Origin: Kappaphycus alvarezii
Taxonomy: Eukaryota; Rhodophyta; Florideophyceae; Gigartinales; Solieriaceae
Direction of reading: 5' to 3'
Length of the DNA stretch: 64,000 nucleotides
NCBI GenBank assembly: GCA_002205965.3
Contig: NADL03000750.1
Coordinates: forward strand, 372,001-436,000
This document shows, in pieces, positions 42,601 through 54,479 of this stretch. A model generated the notes under the pieces. It was not told where the DNA came from and did not search any database. It was given only the letters and a program-made list of their open reading frames with translations. The position numbers and the translations under genes are program-made. Every line of letters begins with the position of its first letter. The first letter of the stretch is position 1.

Positions 42601-45304
42601 TATCATTTACATAGGAATAGTGTGCAAAGACAGCGAGCCCAGAGAAATGGTAAATAGGAGCACCAATAATTTGTTTTCGTGAAATACTGTTGAACACGTT
42701 ATTAGTGAACATCCGTAATCAGAACGTGTCCGCGGTGCTCCAGCGATTATTAAAATTCGCAAAAAATGGATTTCACGTTTTTTCCCCTTTCCATACCAAA
42801 ACTGTGAGGTTTTTATGTCGCATGAGCAGATTTCAAGCTGACTTGTGGTTGAAACTTGGGTTTAGAATAGTTAGAAATAGCCCAAGCTCCAAGCCATGGT
42901 TTGTATAGGACTATAATTTTCTAGTAGCTCATTAGGGCTTTAACTCGGCACAATTGACATATTCTGATATTCTGACTATATTGAACAAGTACATTGGTCC
43001 AGGTGGCATAGGATGGCAAGAAAACCTTTGAGTGGTAAAGCAGTGATATTTTATCCCAGTGTTCAGATCACCCTAAAATACTCCAATTGTACCACAGGGT
43101 AAAGCGTTGCTTCAAAAAAATGGTTACAAATAGTTTAATGACAGAAAATTGTCTAATCACTCTTGGTATTAGGTTACCGGTTGCTTGAGTCTACATTGTA
43201 GTAGATGCGGTACGTTCGTCTAAAGTCAATGAGACCAGTGGAAAATTATGTAACCAAAGAGGGTGAGCCTGTGGAATAAAACACCAAAACCAGGCTGATT
43301 GATCAGTAATTGAACGCTTAAGACCAATTAGTCTTTACAAACAAGACTCAAAGTGAGAAGGAGACTTTACAGGAGGCCAATTGATAGTAGGTGGAGAAAA
43401 GCATTGGTTTTGTGAAGAGCAATACTAGGATCTCCGCAAAAGTAGGTGGAACAGGCCTCAGGCACATATTTGTTCGAAAAAATGTCTTGAAACTTTGCAA
43501 AAATGCCGAGAAAATTGCGCATGGGGTCCAGCAAGGAGCAGGGAGGAGGATACAATGACAAGACTTGGAGGAGATGGAACTGGTGGTGAGAAATGGATAA
43601 ATTTGAGTCTTTGAAGTTTGGCTAGGTTGACTGAGACTGGACAATGAACTTAGAGCACGGCAGATCCTGCTCGGGGGTAATTTCCGCACTAGAGATACAT
43701 GCGATATATTTGTAGATTAGAGAGATGGATACAAAGTGAAATAGGGACTGCATGGAGCGTATCAATATAGAAAAAGAGATATTATAGCAAGTAGATCATC
43801 AAACCATCCATTATGAGGCATCCATTTCCGCTCAGCTAGGCGCTTATGTCGATTTTCGCGAAAAAATCGATATTAAGATAGATTTTCGCGACGGAAGTAA
43901 AGTTCCAGGAGAGCGAAAATTTCGCGGAACACCCGCTCAAATTTGACATTTGAATAAGTGGAAAAAAATTTTGAACCCACCTATAATAAGCATCATACAT
44001 AGCAGGTTGGACAAGGCGGTGCATGAAACGAAGTATAGGTATATGTGCCGAGAGTATGTCAGATAACACAAAAGCAGGGGAACAGTGGACAGCGGCATGT
44101 TTCAGAAGGTATTAGACGAGTTTAAGAATTGACCATCTATTTAATTGGATGAAGAGATGTATATAAGGGCTCTATAGGCGTATATGGGATGGAAAGGCTT
44201 TTTAACTACGTAGTAGTAGAAATTCCACCAGAAAGCAAGAACGATGTCTTTCGGGACCACTGGGACTATACGAAGACGATTCTGTTCAGCACAGCGTCTA
44301 AAAGAGCAGAGTTCTGAGCAGTCGTATTGAAAATGGCGGAGTCTGTTCAAAGAATTGAATAGACAGCAAAGTAGATTGAGACGTGGGATTCTGTGAAAGA
44401 AATTACTGGTTTCTACTGGCACGAAAATGACTTGAAGTTGAAGCTTTGGTCTGGTCGACACAGAAAAAAACCAAGGTGATAGGTAACGCCCATTACAGGT
44501 GGAGGATATTTACCTAATGAAATAGCCAGAGCAAGGGCTTCGAATTTGTCAAAAGTCTTTGCGATTTTCTAGAGCAAGACATAGGTTGGTTAAAGAGCGA
44601 AAACATCAAATCCGGTACAAACCATAAAAGTGCTCACAATAAATGATCAGATGATTACGGAAGACCGTGAAATCCATGGTGGTAAATGAATTGTTTCAAA
44701 TGGAAAGGATTGTTTCTATACGAGTCTGCCTTTCGATCTTTGTCGTGTCTCCGGACACATCCTCATCGAAGTTTATCGACAAATCCCCATCGACTCTCCC
44801 ATCTCGGTATGTTTCGAAGCACTGCAGTCTCATTTCTATGGACCAATGCAGTCTATAGTAACAACTCGGCGACAACTCTTTGCGATTTTCATCCAATTTT
44901 AGACGGATACTAGGGTCTCTTTCCCATTATAATACAGCAGCCCGGGTCAAATAAAGTAACGCCTGGTCCCTAAGCTGGATACGGCTTTCCTCTTTGCCGG
45001 CTATAACAGTAAAATCCCTATTGCTATACAGAAGTTGACTCCAACAGTTCCAATGGGAAAAATTAATGTACTGTATTTGCGCGAAGAATGTTTTTCATTT
45101 AAGACTTCTTTCTGTTTATTTTTTTCTTTTAGGCAATGCCAATACCATTTCTTCAGACTCTCTCCTTTACTTTCTCTTTTTTATATACAAATATCCCCCT
45201 CTACGACAGTTATTTCTTTAACCGTCTCTAGTTGCTCGATCTTTTTCGATCCTAAATATCTTTTCCCATAATCAAGATTATATACGTAATTTTTCCATAA
45301 ATTG
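39641..45304. other. Mostly gene-free stretch
   Basis: No recognisable gene. Two hydrophilic minus-strand frames (40748-41020 and 41238-41498) are listed separately. A cluster of TTTTCGCG motifs lies at 43851-43926. Other frames are short and lack motifs. Confidence 0.45.
40748..41498 (-). other. Possible broken or spliced gene of unknown function
   Basis: Minus-strand frame 41238-41498 gives a basic, hydrophilic peptide (MHLEELLTTRNKPSGSEL, HDVITHGEPEYDHKERN). Frame 40748-41020 gives a lysine-rich helical peptide (RKKIFEKIVREKKVLLQG). Between them another minus frame stays open with a similar charged composition. These could be exons or frame-shifted parts of one gene. No family is recognised. 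Confidence 0.25.
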
Positions 45305-46064
45305 TGTAGTGAAATGCACCGAACTGGAACTAGAAAAGGTTACGCTCCCTATTGAGTAAAAAAATGACTATACGGTGTTCGACGCAGCATTCTCTTTATT
45401 CCTTTGCAGGTTAGTAGCTCAAGAGTTGTGAGAAACCAGGTGGTAGAGGCTTTTAAGAAGCAAACGAAAAGGAGCCAAGAGGTAAATGTGATATGCACTA
45501 TGCGTCAGACCGGTTAGACAAGAGCCACCGATATCCGTCCTTCGTGCTACAGGACAGTTGGGATACACGTCCTCCCAAAGGACATAAGACACGAAAAGGG
45601 TAAAAACCTGAAATAAACAACAGGCTCCAAAGCCAAGCTGGCGGGCGGGGGCCGAAGGGTATAGTAGGTAATATAGCTGCAGTCGCGCGCCTTAGAAAAA
45701 GATAACATAATTTGCAGGAGCACCAACTAGAGTCAAACCAAAGGCTGTTGAAGTCATTGGTACCTTCGGTGCCGGTTTACTAGTAGTGGCACTCAGGCCA
45801 AGAATAAATACTAAGTTCATTTAGCTAGTTAGTCGAGCTCGAGCTCACTAGTTAGGACACGTTTCACTCTTTTAGGTGGTTAGCCATGAATAATATCAGG
45901 GTCAGTTAGTGGCCAGTGCCATGCCCAATAGGGGCGACTAGTGTAAAGGGACTATAATAGTGTTAACATGCTGGATGGCAAGCGCCATGTAATAGGGCTC
46001 GAAAATCGAGTAATAAAATTAAGGTCATGGGCGTTAATTCAAACTAATGCGCTATTGTACTACA
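45305..46064 (-). repeat. 3' LTR of gypsy element 3
   Basis: It matches 57194-57956 over its whole length. Divergence is uneven: the first 200 bases (45305-45500) differ often, while the stretch around 45590-45800 is almost the same in both LTRs. A gene-conversion patch or uneven constraint could explain this. Confidence 0.92.
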
Positions 46065-46077
46065 TCTCCCCTTTCTG
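46065..46077 (-). other. Polypurine tract of gypsy element 3
   Basis: On the minus strand CAGAAAGGGGAGA directly precedes the TGTAGTA start of the 3' LTR. Confidence 0.8.
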
Positions 46078-46374
46078 AGAGCGCAGGCTCGGGAATAAAA
46101 TCTAAGATGGACGACAGCTAACGTTTATCGCGTGGCGTGCTTGCCACATCAAATCACTTTAACCGTCGGCGGGAGTTACAATAGTTTTCCAGACAAAATT
46201 ATGGAGGTGCCTGGGCAAGACACTTTTGACTATTTGCAGCAAATTGCCTACATAAGTCAGAAACGTGTGCAGTAATCCGCTCCTTTTTTCGAAAACAATT
46301 ATTCCATTTCAGCTAAGGATCCCAATCCTATTTACAAGGCCTCTAGGCAAACTCGTACCTCACCTGTCGAAGGT

Positions 46375-47352
46375 TTGGGGAAAGGAAAGTCACTTACTAA
46401 AGGTTTTAACATTCCCTTGGCGTCAAAAACTGTCTCAATTACTCAGGAATCATCCTCCTCCGCCGTCTTGATACATCAGGTGCCTTCTTCTGATCACGAC
46501 TTTTCGCACCGAAAAAAAAAGATATCCAAGAGGGGTCATTTAAAATTTCCGTTTGTCAACGACCTCTCTGTAATTCGTCCAGTGGGAACGAATAGGCGTA
46601 AAAAATTTGATTTGAAATCGGCATTTGACCTCGAGTGCCATCGCTCTGTTTCGCGCTTTCATCTTCGTGGTCACCAACGTTATCCTGCGGAAGGGTCTTT
46701 TCACAACCCACACCGCGTTTACACTAACGAAGGCTCTCCAAAGGAGAACACAAACAAAATGGCTTTAGAAGCCTACGATGTCGACGAGACTAATGACGTT
46801 CGTGACAGTTGGCCATATTACTCTGCAGCGGACATCGCGCAAAGTAACACTCGTTACTATTTTGATGCACATGTCTATGCGCCTTAATTAAACCCAAGAG
46901 GGGTCATGAATCGTACGCGTATTCAAAAGGAATACACTGATCATAGTGGGTTCTTGGCCTATAACATACCCTGCGAGGTGATTACAACTCGAGATTGGCT
47001 CGATCATATTGCTGTGCCTGTTGAAGCACAGAAACTCTCTCATACAGATTCACTTATGAGGGCGCGAGGCGGCTTCGTTCGTGCGGTGTTAGAGCATCTT
47101 TCTCCTTTGCCTGATGGTATTCCGATTCCTTGCGCCTTTGGCGCGGATACTTGGTCGTTCCGTAGAATTAGAGAGCGCCTTCGGGGCGATAATGTCTTCA
47201 GTCTCGCCACCGAGACGTCACTTCCGAGCGAAGTAATCGATCAACGTTGGAGCGATATTCGCGGCGTGCGTCAAAATGCCATGTTTTGCCAAGAAGCGAT
47301 CATTTCGACCCACTTTCCCTTGAAAAGCGCAACTATAACCGTTATTCAATAA
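46375..47352 (+). CDS. Unknown protein ORF inside gypsy element 3, opposite strand, part 1
   Basis: One plus-strand frame runs from 46375 to 47352 with a single TAA at 46885-46887. The first 170 residues are basic (HRKKKISKRGH, FHLRGHQRYP) and end in DAHVYAP. The second part starts with ATG at 46906 (MNRTRIQKEYTDHSGF) and includes ARGGFVRAVLEHL and RRIRERLRGDNV. Length and even composition suggest a genuine coding region, unlike the antisense shadow of a retroelement. I do not recognise the family. A structural (Gag-like) protein of an inserted element is one possibility. The 14-base repeat CCAAGAGGGGTCAT lies at 46526 and 46894, the second copy overlapping the ATG. Confidence 0.5.
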
Positions 47353-47356
47353 CACA

Positions 47357-48334
47357 ATGCGCTGGGAACGCCGCTTGCCTTACGAAACGGGATTTACGAT
47401 CCCTTATCAGCAAAAGGAGGCCGATTATATCGGTCCGCAACATCTTGGCCGGCGGCTTAACGCAAATCCTGCTTGCTGGTCTCGTATTGAGGTTTGTCAG
47501 GGCTTTTGGTCCGAGTTGGGCCCTAGCTTGACCAATTTTGCGTCTAACTTTCTTGATCACAATCACGGAATTTGGTGCCAGTTCATAACTAAATATTTTG
47601 TTATGCATGGAGCTTTTCTCCTATAGGATGTGTATGACACATGGCTATTGTGGTTCCTACCAGAGAGACTCATCTCCTGGATGAAGGAATTGTAAATGAG
47701 TATTCCTTTAGGAGGAAAGGCCAATGAGAAAGAGGTAAAAAGGCTCCTAAGAAAGTTTGAAGAGATCTACTGGAACGATCCAAACGAAGTGCCTCTCCAA
47801 TGGGGTTCTCGCTCAAAAGGCGGTTAACGCCACAGCTTCTTGCCAGACCGCGTACACTCGGATGCGGGTGACTTTGTCTTCTACAACCCTCGGAAGGACG
47901 TTCGCGTGATGGCCTTGAAGGCCAGGGAGGGGCATCTTTCTCCTCCCGAAGATGCGGCCACTGTAGCCGTTCATCATTCTGTTCGGAACCCACAAATTGG
48001 GATGATCACAGCTGCAACTGCCCTTGAGGGCGACAGTCCTCCAACCACTCCAGAAGTAATTACTCGGCAAAATCCCAATATGGGAGATGACGATGACTTT
48101 GTGGAAGTCGACGAGACGGAAACCGGAGGCCGAAGGGATAATGCTGAAAAGGACGGAGACGTCCAAATGAAGGGTTCCACGTCAGGCGGTGCGGGTAGTA
48201 CCGTGGGTGCTATGTACAAAGAGGACTCTGTTCGCTCCATGCTGAAGTACACGGGAATGACGGTTGAGGAACATGAAGTTCTGCTGGCAGAGCTCAAAAT
48301 GCTCTTGAAAAACGCCCTTCAGAGCCTCCGTTAA
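47357..48334 (+). CDS. Unknown protein ORF inside gypsy element 3, opposite strand, part 2
   Basis: The frame directly behind part 1, displaced by one base, stays coherent from 47357 to 48334 with stops at 47624, about 47693 and 47826. It reads FTIPYQQKEADYIGPQHLG, then a segment rich in Trp (FLPERLISWMKEL), a charged helix (KEVKRLLRKFEEIYW), DAGDFVFYNPRKDVRVMALK, an acidic linker (MGDDDDFVEVDETE) and a helical tail ending NALQSLR. Together with part 1 it would make one protein of about 650 residues. The acidic linker between folded parts is reminiscent of structural polyproteins, but this is inference. Confidence 0.45.
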
Positions 48335-51200
48335 TCCCGCACGTTGGGCATCCCGAAGCCGCAGTCGCGTTCAAATATCACGTGAATGTTTCTTCGGTCC
48401 CCCCATAGGAACTTTTGTGTTCGTCCCTACCCCTCATGGGCACTCGTCGTGTTGACCAGTAGGTCTTGTCGCCTCTCAAAGGCATTGAACTACCATTCAA
48501 AGGTAAATTTATTTGGTTAGAATTTGAAGAAATCTTTTGTTTGAAGCAACTCGATTGCCGCAGCGTAGCGTAGCTTTCGTAGATTTAGAATCTACAGCGT
48601 AGCTACGCGCGTGTCCTGGATGCTTGGTGCATCGAGTTTGCTGTCCTCCACGGATCACTGTACCAACAGTGAGCTCTGGCTCTCCACTTCACTCTTGCTG
48701 GGTTTTAACTCAACAATGGGTGTAGACACCCTTTTCATTCTAGAATCATGGTGGGTTTTTGATTGTACAGCAGCTCCGAGAGCTGATCTTTCATTTCAAC
48801 TGACCGTCATCGGTCTGATCGAAAGATGAGTCATCTTTTCCTTTGTCCACAACGGACATAATTCTAACGAGAACTTCAAAAGCTCATTCGTTTCCTAGGG
48901 GTCTAACACCTTCTTTTTTATTTAAATTTCACCAGAAATTGGTGCGACTCGGGCTTTGGATAAGCATTTTCGCTTGGTCCATGATGGACTTGAGTAAATC
49001 ATTTTTCACATGGAATAAGGTGGCCACTACTGTATTTCTGACTCTAGCAGTCCCTTGTTACATTGATTTCTAGAAGCCTTTACAAAGATTTCATAATCTT
49101 TGTCGTATGGTTTCCTCCCTTTTTTGGGAGGGGATTGCATTATCAGGACTCAACGTTTTTCGAATTCAATCAGGTCAAGAATGGTAGTTTTTCACCAAAT
49201 TTGATGTCGGTTATCATGAAGCTTTGCTAGTTTCCACCATTTTCTTTCCATATTCCCGTCGTGGGAATCTACATCCGTTTGTGCTCTCCAGAGATCCTCT
49301 GTTGCCAACTATCATCATGAAATTCAATGAATACGGGTTTGTGAACCCTTTTTAACTATTGTACTCAGTTTGGATTTCTCTTTTACGGAGTATCTTTGTC
49401 CTCTTTCACTTCATAAGAGTATGCTGTGCTATCTCATGAAGATAATATATATTCAAGGGAACAAATTCCTCTTACAAAGAGCATAGGGCTCAACCACATC
49501 GTGCATAAGCTTTTAAAGCTTCCTTTCTCATCTGCTCCCTTCATAGGATAGTTCAATTAACACCAATGTTCTATAAAAAGAACTTTGATAGAGCGCTGCT
49601 TCATCGTGAGACGTAGCTCTTCGATCAATGATCAAAATACTGGATCTCTAACGGATTGTGCGACGCATCACTGCGTACTATATTGAGTTATCGAAACTCT
49701 TACTAACGTTGCCTCTTGAAGGTTTTTTTATATTCTCCTTCGGAGAGTGCCCGATGGATCTCAGGATCACTCAACCATGTCCCTTATGGACTATCTCTGG
49801 CATTTATGTTACCTGCGAGGGTACTAGGCGTTAGCTAACCAGGCTTTTATATTTAACATGCCTTCAGAAAAGGTTGACCAACGTCATGTGGCTTCAATAG
49901 CTAATCTATACTATACCTGATGGATATAGTGAGGTCATATCCAAGAGGATTGACCTTGTCTAATACAGACAATATCACTCAACGTCAACCATTGACAAAA
50001 GTCAAATGTCCATGGTGGACTGCTGTGTGGGCATTCCGTTAGAGAGTGAGTACGCAACTCACGACGTTGTGACTGGTCATGAACCTTGTGTTTAAGGTGT
50101 AAATGCTGTGGCCTGTTGACCTTAGAATTCTTCTAAAAAGCACTAAAATCACGTTGTCAATCATGGACACAGCTAATAATTACTGTATTTCACATTGGAC
50201 TCACATATGAGCTGGATGTTGATCCTTATCAAAGGGACCCATTCAGATATGGAACTTCCAGAAAGTTCTCTAAGATTACAGTTCACTTTTTATGTGCGGG
50301 TTGGGGTCTTGACGAGATCATTATGCGTTACCATAACATGGTACTTGACTTTGAGCTTCAACACTCTACTGTGTTTTGTCGTTGAATGACCACGACGTCA
50401 CCAGGAGAAGGGAAAGGGTCTCTCAAAAGTGGTGGTATCAATCCTCATGGACTCATCATACACTTTCAGTAAGTGTGGACGTGAAGTAAACTCATTATAA
50501 TTTACTCGTAACATTTACATCAATTGTCATTGGTACTGCGCACCAAACTGGTTTACTTTTGGAACTTCCATGCTCACGTAAAGTTACCTCTCAAAGGTGT
50601 AATTAGAAACTATTAACGTGGTAAAACAACTCAAAGTCCTTTGTGGATCCGTTTGCAACCTTTTTCAGGTGCACATACCTCCACTGTTCATCAAGAACAT
50701 CATTTCTGGCCACAAATTGGTCTCTTACCACTTGCCTGTTTTGAGAGAATGGCTAGACTTTATCAAGTCATTTTTGGTCCTAAAGGGGATGGGTATGCTG
50801 CTGAAGTATCTGGTAAAAATTCAACTCTTGATGTTGACTAGTTTGGCAATGGGATTTTATCTCCAAACCCCACCCTGTGTGTATCACCGTCTCCTTTAGA
50901 CCTTGAATCAAACTGTGCATAGTTACTGTGCTCGCTCCCTGACGGAGTCTTGTGGCAAGGTTTTCGGGCGCGGGCAACTGTTTGAATTGTTAGAAAACTC
51001 ATTATTGGCGCCACCTGGCAAAATGGCTTTGTGCATTGCTGTAACAGCATGATTTTTTGGCTGATTTTAAATAAATTTGTGTATGCTCACTATACAGTAG
51101 TGATTTACTCTCCTCCCCCTTCTGAAGGGTAAATTGCCCTCCTGGGCCGAGGTTACCCGTCCACCATGGGTTAAATTGACATGAACGTAAACGTTCGCAT
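48335..51200 (+). other. Decayed plus-strand region within gypsy element 3
   Basis: Frames are short and broken. Near 49180-49225 one frame reads FTKFDVGYHEALL, which recalls an RT motif A (F-x-K-F-D-x-GYH), and near 49320 FNEYGFVNPF could be the following strand. The evidence is weak. If correct, this would be the RT of a second retroelement whose structural gene is at 46375-48334. A nested hairpin lies at 48563-48608. Confidence 0.25.
48563..48608. repeat. Nested hairpin
   Basis: GCGTAGC (48563) pairs with GCTACGC (48602). Inside, GTAGATT (48579) pairs with AATCTAC (48589) around a TAG loop. It lies 230 bases behind the unknown ORF. Confidence 0.7.
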
Positions 51201-51206
51201 TTGACC

Positions 51207-51776
51207 TCACTCTACTACATAGGTAATTATCAACTCTATTGCAGAGGTTCGAATACATAACAAACCATTGGACTGCGCGTAGTACGTTCTCGTGAACGTA
51301 CAGCTGATCCCAAGGATCCCCGATATTTTCTGAAATAATTTAGAAGTGAACTGATGTCTGATGTCGGACAAAAGCTTGGCCGGTGGCCCATAGACAATCA
51401 CCCCATGGTGCACAAAGTCAAAGGCTGCCGAAACCGCAGCTGTCCTCGTTAGAGGTACAGTTCTAAATAACTTCGAATACCGATCAGTGACTACCAAGAG
51501 GTAACGATGACCACGTTTGGTCATATTCAATTCTCCGAGAATATCGACGGCGACAAACGCCAAAGGAGCACTCGGCGGAAAGAGCTTCAGCTCCTTACGG
51601 TTCTTCCGTAGGTTGACCCGATTTCAGGCACAAATGATGCAATACCGAACAACGGCAAAATAATCTATGGCTATGGAGGGCCAATAATAATCCTTCGACA
51701 AGTAGCTGTACATTCTTCTCTCTCCTGGGTGAGCTGATGTCATGGCATACTTCCCTATACGTAATACTCTGTTTTG
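51207..51776 (-). pseudogene. Gypsy element 3 integrase, C-terminally truncated
   Basis: An H2C2 region (MYSYLSKDYYWPS, VVRYCIICA, about 51620-51715) precedes the catalytic core FVAVDILGELNMTKRGHRYLLVV (about 51495-51560), with the second aspartate in KLLSDIRHQF (about 51345-51375). The usual DNG is DIR here. YYAQSNG near 51275 leads to the third catalytic position, and the frame ends at 51207. The C-terminal domain is missing, replaced by the region with plus-strand ORFs. Confidence 0.82.
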
Positions 51777-52560
51777 TTAAGACTCGCGAGTGACAATTTT
51801 CATCCTATATGAGTATTCCCTACATAGGTACCCTTCGTAAGGTATGGCATCTATGCAGAATGGGATACTTCGTCCATCATCCATCTTAGCTCTTATAGCT
51901 TTACAGGACGGATCAGAATCCTGCTCACGTGTTAACTCTTCAGGAGTTATAGCTACCATCGCATCTATTCTTTTTCTTTGGACTGAAGGGCTCTCTCCCT
52001 GAGCAAGTAACTGGTCGACGACACCACCATATAAGTCGGTGTCCTCTTTGGGATCCTCTAGTCCCCTGTCTTCCTCACATGTAAGGAATGTGGTAGCTTC
52101 TTCACAAAAGGAGCATGGAATCTCATCGTTGCCTTCAAGAGTCGTTGCGACGGCAGTCTCAAGACGTGAGAGTGCACCTGCTTGGCTGTAAGCACGAAGC
52201 TTTTTGTATTTGACTTCAAAATCATACTCACCTAGGCGAAGACACCACATGGTTAACCTTCCTGAAAGGGAATTGACATTCATTGACCATTTTAATGATG
52301 CATGGTCGTTGTTTACGATGAATTTCCCCATCATGAAGGAAGTCCTCAGTAGGTCAAGCGCCAACACGACTGCGAAGCATTCCAACTCAGGTACTGAATA
52401 CCTTGTCTCAGTATCATGCAGCATCTTTGAAAAGAACCCTAATCATTTACGTTTACTATTGGGGTGAGTCTGAAAGATTTCAGCACCAAGCTTTAATTTC
52501 GATGCATCTGTATCAATAGAATATGGTAATCCTGGCTTCAGAAAAGCCATATGGGTAGCG
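51777..52560 (-). pseudogene. Gypsy element 3 RNase H and linker
   Basis: DTDASKLKLGAEIF (about 52485-52525) is the catalytic start. A TGA in the next bases precedes the long frame 51777-52424, which contains ETRYSVPELECFAVVLALD, NNDHASLKW, YDFEVKYKK and SQAGALSRLE, followed by an acidic linker of about 120 residues to the integrase. RNase H removes template RNA during cDNA synthesis. Confidence 0.85.
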
Positions 52561-54457
52561 AAAGAATCGCATCTTTCGATCTTTGGATCGCTTTTTCCTC
52601 TTTTGGACCAAAAGGTCTCAGATTAATTGGTTCTCCTTTACTAAGTAGTTTGTTCAAAGAATGCGCTATTAGCGTAAAATAATTTATGAAACGTCTGTAG
52701 ATGTTACACAAACCCGAAAAGCTTCGTAGCTGGGTCTGGGTCTTAAGCATCTTTGCCTCTCGCAGAGCTATTAGACGGAATTTATCTATCTCAAGCCTCT
52801 CTTGCTTAATACCATGACCAAGATGTTTGATCTCATCGATGAAAAAATTTCATTTTCTCAATTTGAGTGTAATTCCTGCCCTCTGTAGGGTTCCTAATAT
52901 TTTGTCTACATGAAATATGTGGTCTTCCCCATTTTGGGAAAAGATGATCACATCATTTAGGTATACGAGACATGAGTTCCACTAGAAGGGTGACAATAGA
53001 ATGTCTTGTGCATGTTAAAATGTGGCTGGGGCATTGCTTAGACGAAAAGGTATCCGTTTAAAACGGTACAGTACGCTGTGGCATGAGAATGCCGTCTTAT
53101 CCGCATCCTCTTCGGCGACTGGTATCTGCCAATATCCCTTATTAGCATCTAATGCTTTGAAGATTTTTGCCTCTCCTAAAGAGCGAATGCACTTTTCCAT
53201 ACGAGGGGTAGGATATATATCCTTAATGGTAACTGCATTCAGTTTCTTAAAGTCGATACAAAATCGCATGGAACCACCTAGTTTTGGAACCACCAAAAAG
53301 AAGGAAGCCCACTCTGGCTGTACAAGTTTTATGATAACTGCCTTGAGCATCTTTTGGACCTCTTGTCCTTCGATCTCTCTGGTCTTTTGACTTGCATGAT
53401 ATGGTCCTTGAGCAATATTCCTAGTCCCTGGGACTAATTCGATACGATGAGTCGTAGTTTTATTTTCCTCAAGGTAACAATCCCACATTGAGGAATACTT
53501 CCTCAGCATTTCACGGAATAGCTCTCTTAGAGCTTCTGAAATGTGACTAAAGGCAACGTCGTCCACACCCATAAGTGTCACACTATCTGCGAAAGCCCTT
53601 TTGGCTTCTCTTTCTATTGGATCTTTTGGGTCCTTTTCATCTTTCTTCAGGGAAGTAATATCACCATGTACAATTGGGGTACCTTTCATAGGGGCCTTAG
53701 GCTCCTCGACTAACAATGACTCACAAGAATCTTTGGGTAGCTCCTTGGTAATACCGAGTATTTCTCCTGTCCTAAAAGGACATATCACTGGTAAATACGG
53801 TTGTGGCAACGTAGTAGCAACCACTTGATGTTCGGAAATTCTCTTGGGATTTTTTCCGAAGTTGGCAATCAACAACTTAAATGGGCGGTCCTTCTCGACC
53901 TGTACGAAACCGTTGTCTATTGCTAGCGCTAAATGGTCACATAACTTTGGCAATGGTTGAACAACCAATAGACCGTACCTATCGGAGGTAACTTGAATAA
54001 CCATTTCGGATTCTGGTGGAATCGTGAACGATTGTACACAACGCTCCTTGTTTGATATTCGCTTTTTCGACTCTGGCTTCTGTTCATCGGGAACAGGGAA
54101 GTTATACCCACCCCTCATCAAAGGCCTTCGTGTTATTGGGACGGATGACCCGTCTTCAAGTTCGACTTTCCTAAGTCTGGGCTTTGTAGCATCGACAAAT
54201 CTGTCGCAGTAATCCGCACCAAGTATGAATGGCGCTGCAAGTCTGTCACAGACTATTAAATCTACTATAGCTAGTAGCGAGCCTAGCCTAACAGGTAACT
54301 TAATCGTTCCTCTCATAGAGCGTGTGTTGTTATTCGCATCACGGATATCCCGCAAAGGACCTGCACGAATTTGATGTTCCATCTCCTTTGAGAGTTCACT
54401 CCTTTTTATGAAGTTGGGTCCAGAACCAGTGTCTAACACTGCAATGGTTCTTCTCAT
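52538..54457 (-). pseudogene. Gypsy element 3 protease and reverse transcriptase
   Basis: A 480-codon open frame (53015-54457) begins with the aspartic protease AVLDTGSGPNFI and FILGADYCDRF. After a linker it enters RT with GPYHASQKTREIEG, SFFLVVPKLGGSMRFCIDF, IFKALDANKGYWQI and RLSNAPATF, ending at 53015. The palm continues in other frames: the YxDD box is YLND at 52952-52963, so the first catalytic Asp is Asn. LRSFSGLCNIYRRFINYF (52700-52735) is the thumb/connection. The open frame is the longest in the window. Confidence 0.9.
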
Positions 54458-54479
54458 GAGTGCTAAAGTAATGCCAATG

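Noticed and set aside
44141-44461. DIRS-type RNase H on the minus strand
   Set aside because: A few residues recalled the pattern before the catalytic Asp, but the DAS triplet is absent and nothing matches downstream.
51190-51262. A tRNA gene, because of GGTTCGAATA near 51246
   Set aside because: No acceptor or anticodon stem can be formed upstream, and the bases code for integrase on the minus strand.
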